Origin: an uncultured Fibrobacter sp.
Lineage (GTDB): Bacteria; Fibrobacterota; Fibrobacteria; Fibrobacterales; Fibrobacteraceae
Reading direction: 5' to 3'
Length of the DNA: 5,615 nucleotides
Assembly (NCBI GenBank): GCA_937891805.1
Contig: CALATK010000240.1
Span: 1 to 5,615 of the forward strand
The notes below the pieces were generated by a model. The model searched no databases. It worked only from the letters and a program-made list of their open reading frames with translations, and was not told where the DNA came from. The first letter of the stretch is position 1. Every line of letters starts with the position of its first letter. A program made the position numbers and the translations under genes. Positions 1 through 5,155 of this stretch are shown here, one piece after another.

Positions 1-26
1 TACTTGATGTCGTTTGTGATGATCAT
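1..26 (-). CDS. 5' end of an unidentified minus-strand gene (possibly an FprA-like flavoprotein)
   Basis: An ATG on the minus strand (positions 26-24) opens a frame reading MIITNDIK before it leaves the window. The start is chosen because a GAGG ribosome binding site lies 9 nt upstream (36-39 on the plus strand) and a well-formed sigma-A promoter precedes it. Eight residues cannot identify a protein. Clostridial A-type flavoproteins (FprA, NO/O2 reductases) often begin with a similar 'I-T-x-D-I' string, and the neighbouring Fe-S protein would suit an anaerobic redox cluster, but this is only a guess. That a gene starts here is fairly safe; its identity is not. Confidence 0.45.
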
Positions 27-34
27 ACCAAATT

Positions 35-40
35 ACCTCA
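35..40 (-). promoter_or_regulatory. Ribosome binding site for the leftmost minus-strand gene
   Basis: On the minus strand this reads TGAGGT. The GAGG core ends 9 nt before the ATG at 26-24. It supports that start and a Firmicute-like translation signal; clear SD sequences are less regular in the Fibrobacter-like block. Confidence 0.6.
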
Positions 41-62
41 ATATATTTTGTTTGATGTCTAT

Positions 63-90
63 ATTATAACACAAATTTATCAGTTTTCAA
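63..90 (-). promoter_or_regulatory. Sigma-A/sigma-70 promoter, minus strand
   Basis: Read on the minus strand, a -35 box TTGAAA (85-90) is followed after 16 nt by a perfect -10 box TATAAT (63-68). The start codon lies about 37 nt beyond the -10, leaving room for a short leader with the RBS. The surrounding sequence is strongly AT-rich. The promoter sits between the stop of the Fe-S protein (106-108) and the next gene, so that gene probably has its own transcription unit. This consensus form is typical of Firmicutes and unlike the TAnnTTTG promoters of the Bacteroidota side. Confidence 0.65.
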
Positions 91-105
91 GCGGATGCGG
101 GAAAA

Positions 106-258
106 TTATTCTATGATACGGCCGTCGGTCGAGATGGTCACCACTCGCCAGGGGATAAACTTGCCACTGCTTTGCAAAGCACGCTTGGCGGCATTCTCAA
201 GTCCGCCACAGCAGGGAACCTCCATGCGAACGATGGTGACGCTCTTGATGTCATTTCC
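106..258 (-). CDS. C-terminal fragment of a 4Fe-4S (ferredoxin-like) protein
   Basis: The minus-strand frame ending at the TAA (108-106) reads, in order, NDIKSVTIVRMEVPCCGGLE, then a helix-like stretch with KRALQSSGKF, then IPWRVVTISTDGRIIE at the C-terminus. The block RMEVPCCGG with a following conserved TISxDG end is familiar from clostridial 4Fe-4S ferredoxin-type proteins of about 250-290 residues, in which the CxxC clusters lie further N-terminal. Here only about 50 residues remain: to the right of ~258 the frame turns into His/Cys/Ala-rich nonsense and hits a stop at 319-321. The protein is therefore cut at a sequence junction rather than ending naturally. The family call rests on remembered motifs. 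The coding strand is secure, because the opposite frame here is Gly/His/Ala-rich and has no ATG start. Confidence 0.6.
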   Translation of the reverse strand, partial: GNDIKSVTIVRMEVPCCGGLENAAKRALQSSGKFIPWRVVTISTDGRIIE

Positions 259-495
259 CAGAGAGAAAGCATGGGCGTTACAGGCGGAATGAGGATAGAG
301 CTTAACGGCAGATATGTATCACTGCCAGAAAATTCCAGCGGTATGCTGCTGGAGCTGCTCAGCTTTGCAGGAAACATCGACCTTACCGCCCCAAACACCG
401 AGCTTATTCTTGAAATAAACGGACAGCCCGCAAACTTCAGTTCTCCTCTCAAGGACGGAGACAGAGCAACCATACGTACTCAGCACCGCAGCTGA
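256..495 (+). CDS. C-terminal fragment with a beta-grasp-like tail (possibly an FtsA/PilM-type ATPase family protein)
   Basis: A plus-strand frame ends at TGA 493-495. The part from about residue GMRIELNG to GDRATI shows the alternation 'xIxLNGxxVxLP ... LELLxFxxxIDL ... LxLEINGQxAxFxxPLxDGD', which looks like a ubiquitin/beta-grasp fold. Similar tails end some clostridial FtsA-like cell-division ATPases, but that assignment is tentative. The frame stays open leftward to position 70, with a TTG at 172 as the only possible start. That stretch is antisense to the convincing Fe-S gene, so the real N-terminus is missing and the boundary near 256 is a junction. The stop overlaps the next start as TGATG (493-497), implying an operon with the lipoprotein gene. 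Confidence 0.5.
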   Translation, partial: SQRESMGVTGGMRIELNGRYVSLPENSSGMLLELLSFAGNIDLTAPNTELILEINGQPANFSSPLKDGDRATIRTQHRS

Positions 496-827
496 TGAAG
501 GCTTTGAAAGGACTGGTAAAAATCAAAAAGCTTCTTATATTGCTCCTTTCGGCGGCAGTTCTCTGCTCCTGTTCAAAGGAGCTGGAATATCCCGACACAC
601 CTCCCGAGCAGACCTCTGCCACAGAGGACAGCGAAAAGGAGATAGAACAGGAAACAATACTCATTGTTCCCGAACAGACCAGACAGGACTACGATATGTA
701 TGAGCCTGCGGATTTTGTTGTTGCCGAAGAAGAATACAGCGAATCCTACCAGCTGGAATTCAACACCGACGCCTATTCCTATACGGAAGGGCTTTACGGC
801 TTCAACGGCACAGGCTTTATCTGCTGA
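495..827 (+). CDS. Secreted lipoprotein, 3'-truncated
   Basis: The ATG shares one base with the upstream stop (TGATG), so translation is probably coupled. The N-terminus has Lys residues to position 12, then a hydrophobic core (LLILLLSAAVL) and a lipobox L-C-S-C with Cys26 as the likely lipidated residue, followed by an acidic, Pro/Thr/Glu-rich linker typical of lipoproteins of Gram-positive anaerobes. After about residue 105 the frame stops abruptly (TGA 825-827), exactly where the other frame begins to read as an ABC ATPase. The native protein was therefore surely longer and the last few residues are not its own. No catalytic domain survives, so its function cannot be stated. The phrase FNTDAYSY near residue 89 is mildly like the linker before VWA domains in YfbK-type proteins, but this is weak. 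Confidence 0.55.
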   Translation: MKALKGLVKIKKLLILLLSAAVLCSCSKELEYPDTPPEQTSATEDSEKEIEQETILIVPEQTRQDYDMYEPADFVVAEEEYSESYQLEFNTDAYSYTEGLYGFNGTGFIC

Positions 828-1021
828 GTATTCTGATGGCCGCGCCCAATGTGCTTTTGCTGGACGAACCCTCCCAGGGGCTGGAGAAGGGCTATCGGGA
901 CAAGTTCTTCCACCTGCTGGACCTGCTCTCTAAAGAAACGACTATTATTCTAGTGAGCCACTACGAAGAGGAATGGCCGCCCTGTATGACCCACCTTCTT
1001 CGAATGCCGAGATTTTCTTAG
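815..1021 (+). CDS. C-terminal fragment of a ModF-like ABC ATPase
   Basis: The frame ending at TAG 1019-1021 reads RLYLLSILMAAPNVLLLDEP from about 812, followed by SQGLE, a helical stretch, IILVSHYEEEWPPCMTHLLR and a short end. This is the second half of an ABC ATPase domain: the residues after the signature motif, Walker B (VLLLDE), D-loop-like SQGLE and the H-loop His in VSHYEEE. The C-terminal 'P-x-C-x-T-H-x-L' closely recalls E. coli ModF (PhrA), a two-ABC-domain ATPase associated with molybdate transport, so ModF-like is preferred over other soluble ABC ATPases. The ATG at 836 lies inside the domain and is not a start. Walker A and the signature LSxGE are missing because the gene is cut near 810-825. 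Product class is secure; the ModF assignment is probable. Confidence 0.7.
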   Translation, partial: LYLLSILMAAPNVLLLDEPSQGLEKGYRDKFFHLLDLLSKETTIILVSHYEEEWPPCMTHLLRMPRFS

Positions 1022-1038
1022 ATGTGTAAATGATACAA

Positions 1039-1123
1039 GTCATGCTGAGGAGTGTAGCGACGAAGCATCCAGGCTTGATTGATTCGGAACTGGATTCTTC
1101 GCCCCTGCTGGGCTCTGAATGAC
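1039..1123. repeat. Interspersed palindromic element (GTCATGCTGAG ... GAATGAC type)
   Basis: A left arm starting GTCATGCTGAGGAG and ending GAAGCATCCAG (1039-1072) faces a right arm CTGGATTCTTCG ... GAATGAC (1090-1123) across a 17-nt loop. The arms match at roughly 24 of 34 positions when one is reverse complemented, with perfect 5-base outer ends (GTCAT/ATGAC) and a well-paired inner stem (CCAG/CTGG and flanks). This is the widely dispersed intergenic element of Fibrobacter-like and related genomes that, when translated, gives strings like FVATLLSMT. In RNA it would form a long hairpin after the ABC gene, so it may serve as a transcription terminator or RNA-end stabiliser. It ends only 8 nt before the first mrp ATG. 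Confidence 0.75.
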
Positions 1124-1131
1124 GTTTAAAA

Positions 1132-2259
1132 ATGAAAGATATGCAGTTGAATGAACAAAATATTCTAAGCGCCCTCAAGGCCGTCCAGGACCCCGATCTG
1201 CACAAGAACATCGTGGAGCTGAACTTTGTGCAGAACCTGAAAATCGAAGGGACCAAGGTTACCTTTGACCTGGTGCTCACGACTCCGGCATGCCCCATCC
1301 GCGACCGTTTCAAGGATCAGTGCGTTTCCATTGTGAAGGGGTTGGGCGCTTCTGAGGTGGAGGTGACCCTTACCTCCAATGCGGGGCGCGTGGGCGATGC
1401 TCCCGAACAGCCCCAGGTTTCTTTCCTTGGCGAAGTTTCCCACATCGTTGGGGTGGCCTCTGGCAAGGGCGGGGTAGGCAAGTCCACGGTGACGGCGAAC
1501 CTCGCCATGGCGCTAAGCCTGTCCGGTGCCCGTGTGGGAATTCTGGACGCAGATATTTACGGCCCCAGTATGGGCCTCATGTTCGGTATCGACAAGGACC
1601 CCCAGGTTTTCGAAGACAATACCATCGCCCCGGTAGAAGCCAAGGGCGGCATTTCCATCGTGTCCATGTGCATGTTTGCCGGTTCCGAGAAGGCCACTAT
1701 CTGGCGAGGCCCTATGGCAAGCCAGATGATCCAGCATTTCTTGAACCGGGTGCGCTGGGGCAAGCTCGACTACCTGCTGGTGGATTTTCCTCCTGGAACG
1801 GGGGATATCCAGCTGACGCTGACTCAGAACTGTCCTATGGCAGGAGCCGTGGTGGTGACCACCCCGCAAGAGGTGGCTCTTGCCGACTGCCGCAAGGGAC
1901 TTGCCATGTTTGACTCGGTTGGCGTGCCTGTGGTGGGAGTCGTGGAGAATATGAGTTATTTCATCTGCGACGGGTGCGGCAAGCACCACAACATTTTCCG
2001 CCAAGGCGGCGGTGAACGCATAGCCAAAAATTGGGGCGTGCCGTTAATCGCGAAGATTCCTCTTGAACCTGCGGTTGCCGATTGCGGAGACGAAGGAACA
2101 CCTGCGGTGCTCCGCTATCCGAATTCAGAATCGGCAAAGGCCTTTTTGCAGGCGGCAGATGCAGTCGTGAGAACACTTTCGGTATTCAAGTCGGTCGGAG
2201 ATGGCGTACTCAAGAACTTCAACTATGCCTTTGACGAACTTCCGGAGGAGGATGTATGA
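1132..2259 (+). CDS. mrp: Mrp/ApbC-type iron-sulfur cluster carrier ATPase
   Basis: This 375-residue protein is expected to bind and transfer [4Fe-4S] clusters to apo-enzymes in the cytoplasm using ATP. Domain order: an N-terminal MIP18/DUF59 domain (about residues 5-80, with the conserved DPDL and TTPACPIRD), then a MinD/ParA-like P-loop domain. Visible motifs are the deviant Walker A GKGGVGKST (111-119), switch I DADIYGPS (139-146), switch II/Walker B LLVDFPPGTGD (215-225), and the cluster-bridging CxxC Cys279/Cys282 in FICDGCG. All key residues are intact and the length is normal for DUF59-containing Mrp. Two ATGs are possible (1132 and 1141); neither has a clear SD, and 1132 is given as the longer. 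An 85-bp palindrome lies directly upstream, so the promoter is unclear. The stop overlaps the DUF971 gene by ATGA. Confidence 0.93.
   Translation: MKDMQLNEQNILSALKAVQDPDLHKNIVELNFVQNLKIEGTKVTFDLVLTTPACPIRDRFKDQCVSIVKGLGASEVEVTLTSNAGRVGDAPEQPQVSFLGEVSHIVGVASGKGGVGKSTVTANLAMALSLSGARVGILDADIYGPSMGLMFGIDKDPQVFEDNTIAPVEAKGGISIVSMCMFAGSEKATIWRGPMASQMIQHFLNRVRWGKLDYLLVDFPPGTGDIQLTLTQNCPMAGAVVVTTPQEVALADCRKGLAMFDSVGVPVVGVVENMSYFICDGCGKHHNIFRQGGGERIAKNWGVPLIAKIPLEPAVADCGDEGTPAVLRYPNSESAKAFLQAADAVVRTLSVFKSVGDGVLKNFNYAFDELPEEDV
2244..2251 (+). promoter_or_regulatory. Strong ribosome binding site for the DUF971 gene, inside the end of mrp
   Basis: GGAGGAGG lies 4 nt before the ATG at 2256, within the last codons of mrp. 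Together with the ATGA overlap it fixes the start and predicts efficient coupled translation. It is the strongest SD-like sequence in the window. Confidence 0.75.
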
Positions 2260-2552
2260 TCCAGCCCAAGAAAGTTTTCAGGACGAAAGATGGAAAGCTT
2301 GGCTTTGAGTGGAACGACGGAACACGAGGAGCATGTTCAGCCAGGGAACTTCGTCTCGCTTGCCCCTGTGCTCTGTGCGTAGATGAACATACCGGTGAAA
2401 AATTGCTTGACAATTCTACGGTTCCCGACGATATTAAACTGGAGAGGGTTCAATCCATCGGACGCTATGCCGCAGGCCTGTCCTTTAGCGATGGTCACCG
2501 TTCGGGAATTTACCCCTACGACAAACTGAAGGAATTGACGAAAAACGCTTAA
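2256..2552 (+). CDS. DUF971 (gamma-butyrobetaine hydroxylase-like N-terminal domain) protein
   Basis: A 98-residue single-domain protein of the DUF971/GBBH-like_N family (Pfam PF06155). It shows the family signatures LRLACPCALCVDE and YAAGLSFSDGHRSGIYPY. Cys36, Cys38, Cys41 and His81 match in spacing the three Cys and one His that bind zinc in the N-terminal domain of human gamma-butyrobetaine hydroxylase, so a structural zinc is likely. There is no catalytic dioxygenase domain, so this is not a hydroxylase. In bacteria the domain often accompanies Mrp, and in plant HCF101 it is fused to the C-terminus of an Mrp-like ATPase. The 4-nt overlap with mrp and the strong RBS suggest that the two products are made together and probably cooperate in Fe-S cluster transfer. 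The cooperation is inference; family membership is secure. Confidence 0.88.
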   Translation: MIQPKKVFRTKDGKLGFEWNDGTRGACSARELRLACPCALCVDEHTGEKLLDNSTVPDDIKLERVQSIGRYAAGLSFSDGHRSGIYPYDKLKELTKNA

Positions 2553-2588
2553 AAAACAATATTTACTCCGAATAATTTGGAAAAAAAT

Positions 2589-3440
2589 ATGAGCGAGTTT
2601 AACGAATCACTTTATTTTCGCGATTTGAATCGTTACCCGACTCTTTCTCAACAAGAGGAAGAGGCTTTGTTGACGATTATCCGGACCGGCGAAACGGAGG
2701 AAATTCGTAAATCGGCCCTCCAACGGCTCATTCGGGGTAACCTTCGCTTTGTGGTCTCTGTCGCCCGCAAGTACCAGGGGCGAGGACTGGCTCTGCTGGA
2801 TTTGATTAATGAAGGCAATATCGGTCTTTACAAGGCAGCCAAGCGTTTTGATATGAACAAGGATGTCAAGTTCATTTCCTATGCCGTTTGGTGGATCCGC
2901 CAGTCTATCCAGAAAGCCCTTTTTGAACAGGTGGGGTCTGTGCGTATCCCGCCCAACAAGCTCGCTTTGGTGAATCGTTTCAAACGGGCTCTGATGCTGA
3001 ACGGTGGCGATTACGCCAAGACCATGGCCATGGAAGAGTTTGCGCCCAATGAAAAGGACATCATCGAGGTCATGGAAAAGATTGTGGACATCTCCCTGGA
3101 TGCGCCTATCGGTGATGATCCAGGCAGCAGTTCCGGTGCGGATTCTGTCAGCACCTTGATGGATGTTCTTGGCAACGACGGTAAGCAAGAAGAGGAAATG
3201 GAGCGAGAAGAGCGTCGCAAGATGATTGACGAAACCTTGGCCTCGCTCCCTCGTAGGGAAGAAGAAATCCTGAAGATGTTCTATGGCCTGGATACCACGG
3301 AAGACACCACTCTCAAGGATATCGGTGAAGATTTGCGTTTGAGTCGTGAAAGGGTGCGCCAGATTAAGAACAAGACCCTTAGGCGTTTGCAGAAAAGCAA
3401 GGAACACAAAGAAAAACTCTCCGACTTCCTGGAGTTGTAA
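2589..3440 (+). CDS. rpoD: RNA polymerase sigma-70 family factor, RpoD-like (short, no region 1.1)
   Basis: This 283-residue factor directs RNA polymerase to promoters. Regions in order: 1.2 (about 5-36), region 2 with NLRFVVSVARKYQGRG, DLINEGNIGL and FISYAVWWIRQSI (about 43-115; core binding, -10 melting and recognition), region 3 starting VRIPPNK (about 118-165), an acidic linker (about 172-208), and region 4 with LPRREEEILKMFYGL and the helix-turn-helix LSRERVRQIKNKTLRRLQ (about 215-268; -35 recognition). Region 1.1 and the large non-conserved insert of E. coli RpoD are absent, as in Bacteroidota primary sigma factors, whose region 2.3-2.4 has almost the same wording. ATG 2589 is chosen over TTG 2577 as the better start codon with the usual N-terminus. 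Whether it is the housekeeping factor or a close group-2 paralogue cannot be decided here. Its stop overlaps the next ATG by one base. Confidence 0.88.
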   Translation: MSEFNESLYFRDLNRYPTLSQQEEEALLTIIRTGETEEIRKSALQRLIRGNLRFVVSVARKYQGRGLALLDLINEGNIGLYKAAKRFDMNKDVKFISYAVWWIRQSIQKALFEQVGSVRIPPNKLALVNRFKRALMLNGGDYAKTMAMEEFAPNEKDIIEVMEKIVDISLDAPIGDDPGSSSGADSVSTLMDVLGNDGKQEEEMEREERRKMIDETLASLPRREEEILKMFYGLDTTEDTTLKDIGEDLRLSRERVRQIKNKTLRRLQKSKEHKEKLSDFLEL

Positions 3441-4297
3441 TGCCTTTAGCGTCCGAGACATCGCGGAAAGCGGCATACTTATTCCTGATACTTTGCTGTC
3501 TGGCCGCTTTAGGCTTGGGCGGTTACCAGCTTTATTTGAATATGGCGCCTGCGAAGGTGGCGGTACCGGAAGTTCCTTTTGGAATCAAGGCCGGTACTGA
3601 ATTTATGAAAGGCGATTCTCCCGACATGCGTGAGGAACTGGCATCACTCCCTATCCAGACTCAAGGTGAAATCCGCCGGGCGACCGAACTCTTCCGTAGT
3701 GGGGCTTATGCCCAGGCAAACGAAATTTTCAATGCCGTGTCGCTGTTGTATCCTGAATCGGTGGTTTCCCTGTGGAACGAAACGAATACTTTATTTGAAA
3801 TGGATTCCTTGACTGATTTGGAAAGCAACCGGTTGAATTTACTGGTTGGAAAGTTGCAGGGCAAGTATCCGGAGTCTGGGCTTTCCAAGTACCTGGAAAG
3901 CCGTAAGACCTACAAGTCTGGCAACAAGACGGTGGCCCTTGAAATGGCAAAGATTGCCGTGGACCAGGCTCCAACCCTAGTGGAGGCTCGCTTGTGGTTT
4001 GCTCGCTTGCTGAAGGAGAACAATCGCTTGCCTCAGGCAATAGAAGAAGCTCGTACGTCTATAAGCCTTTCGGCAGGGAACGAACCTCGAGGTTATGAAT
4101 TTTTAGCTCGTCTTTTCCATGATCAGGGAAACCTGGACAGCTGTTCGTCGCTACTGGATTATGGCTTGACTCAGTACCCCTTGGATGCGGAACTTATGCT
4201 TTTGCGGGGGTACCTGTGGGAATACCAGGGTCGATATGACGAAGCGGAAAAGATTTACCAGCGGATTCTGGCCTTTAGGCCTGATTTCGAGGAGTGA
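3440..4297 (+). CDS. Membrane-anchored TPR protein, N-terminal part up to an in-frame TGA
   Basis: Residues 10-34 form one transmembrane helix after a short polar N-terminus, so the rest should lie outside the inner membrane, N-terminally anchored. It then carries about five TPR-like helix pairs: ~77-106 (ELFRSGAYAQANEIF), ~148-181, ~182-215, ~216-249 and ~250-283 (LWEYQGRYDEAEKIYQRIL). The start ATG overlaps the sigma-factor stop (TAATG) and has GGAG 5 nt upstream (3431-3434), so the two genes are co-translated. The frame stops at TGA 4295-4297 directly after a TPR ending RPDFEE. Downstream the same frame continues without another stop to 5155 and resumes with TPR sequence, so this is most likely the first half of one ~571-codon gene. 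TPR domains bind proteins or peptides; no specific partner can be named. The family is not otherwise recognised. Confidence 0.75.
   Translation: MPLASETSRKAAYLFLILCCLAALGLGGYQLYLNMAPAKVAVPEVPFGIKAGTEFMKGDSPDMREELASLPIQTQGEIRRATELFRSGAYAQANEIFNAVSLLYPESVVSLWNETNTLFEMDSLTDLESNRLNLLVGKLQGKYPESGLSKYLESRKTYKSGNKTVALEMAKIAVDQAPTLVEARLWFARLLKENNRLPQAIEEARTSISLSAGNEPRGYEFLARLFHDQGNLDSCSSLLDYGLTQYPLDAELMLLRGYLWEYQGRYDEAEKIYQRILAFRPDFEE
4295..4297 (+). other. In-frame TGA interrupting the TPR gene
   Basis: Codon 286 of the frame that starts at 3440 is TGA, between EE and AALALSTVGEKTVPG. The following 23 codons up to the ATG at 4367 read as plausible protein in the same frame, with no ATG, GTG or TTG among them. 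One substitution (CGA to TGA, or TGG to TGA) would explain it, as would a sequencing or assembly error. Genuine readthrough is possible but unsupported. Confidence 0.8.
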
Positions 4298-4366
4298 GCG
4301 GCACTTGCCCTTTCTACCGTTGGCGAAAAGACGGTTCCTGGAGCAGGTGGTGGTAAAATTTCTCCT

Positions 4367-5155
4367 ATGGACCGCTCCCAGCTGGCACGGGAAATCCTTG
4401 AGCCCTTGGTTGAAAAGTATCCGGAAAACATGCCTTTGCGAGAGGCTCTTGGGCTTGCTTATTTGAAAGGTCGCGACTACGATCGTGCCCGCATCCAGTT
4501 CCGCGAGATACAGAACAGGGATCCGGAGTATCCGGATATCCAACAGCGCATTCAGGAATGCAACGTGACTCGTCCGTCGCTCCCTACACAGGGGACAGGA
4601 CTTGCGGCAGACTTGAATCGGGCCGTGGATAGCTTGCGAGAGTCCGTTGCTCCTTCATCAACCCACGATTTTTCCACAATGCTCGGCCATTACCTTGTTC
4701 GTTACGGTGCGTCTCCTGCTGAGTTTTTCAAGAAATACGACATCAAGAATTTTAGGCCTGTGAAGAAAAATGTTTGGCAGGAATCCTTCTACGACGCTCC
4801 CTACAAGCACACCTATACGGTGGTGTTCGATTCCTTGAATCGTTTTCGTGAGGTTCATGTGGTCGTTTACGATTCTTCCAACACGTCTAATCACTTGGGG
4901 CTTGCTCCAGAGGTTTTCACCAGGTTCCTCAAACAGAATTCAAGGATTTCTGGTATCGGAAACAGTACCGGTGAGACGGATTGCGGGGAAGACCTGGTGA
5001 TTGATGCTGCGGTCTGGGAAACTCAAGATAATTTTGAAATTCTTGCTCGATTTGTCGGGACGCCTAAAGAAATCCGCATGGTGCGTTTCGACAAGTCCGT
5101 TCTCCCGGCTGGCCTCAAACTCTGTGACTACAGCACGTACCTGAAAGAGTTCTGA
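4367..5155 (+). CDS. C-terminal part of the TPR protein, downstream of the in-frame TGA
   Basis: This part is in the same frame as the TPR gene above. The coding sequence really continues from 4298; 4367 is merely the first ATG after the TGA and has no SD, so independent translation is doubtful. Residues ~1-60 (counted from this ATG) hold a further TPR-like region (REALGLAYLKGRDYDRARIQ, RDPEYPDIQ). A polar linker follows, then an alpha/beta-looking domain from ~100 to the end, with YTVVFDSLNRFREVHVVVYD, an acidic GETDCGED turn and ILARFVGTPKEIRMVRFD. I do not recognise this C-terminal domain. It has no signal sequence of its own, and its export would depend on the anchor in the first half. 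It ends with TGA 5153-5155, which lies inside a 14-nt tandem repeat. Functionally it may be a TPR scaffold of the cell envelope; that is inference. Confidence 0.65.
   Translation: MDRSQLAREILEPLVEKYPENMPLREALGLAYLKGRDYDRARIQFREIQNRDPEYPDIQQRIQECNVTRPSLPTQGTGLAADLNRAVDSLRESVAPSSTHDFSTMLGHYLVRYGASPAEFFKKYDIKNFRPVKKNVWQESFYDAPYKHTYTVVFDSLNRFREVHVVVYDSSNTSNHLGLAPEVFTRFLKQNSRISGIGNSTGETDCGEDLVIDAAVWETQDNFEILARFVGTPKEIRMVRFDKSVLPAGLKLCDYSTYLKEF

Noticed and set aside
172..255. TTG start at 172 for the plus-strand frame ending at 495
   Set aside because: The stretch is antisense to a convincing Fe-S protein end, is Gly/Ala/His-rich, and has no RBS. The true N-terminus of the plus-strand protein is missing.
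138..473. Long open minus-strand frame opposite the beta-grasp fragment
   Set aside because: It is Ser/Pro/Leu-rich without motifs, and is in a different frame from the Fe-S protein. It is a shadow of the two real frames.
836..1021. A small gene starting at ATG 836
   Set aside because: The ATG is inside an ABC ATPase domain just before Walker B, and the protein-like sequence extends upstream in frame to about 812. It is a truncated gene, not a small one.
945..1313. Minus-strand frame running through the palindrome and into mrp
   Set aside because: Its middle part is the usual translation of the palindromic repeat (CFVATLLSMT) and its upstream part is antisense to mrp.
2577..2588. TTG start four codons upstream for the sigma factor
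   Set aside because: ATG 2589 gives the expected N-terminus (MSEFNESLYF); the extra MEKN has no supporting signal.
2607..3476. 289-codon open minus-strand frame opposite the sigma factor gene
   Set aside because: It has no RBS and a His/Leu/Phe/Gln-rich composition typical of an antisense frame; the plus strand carries a fully conserved sigma factor.
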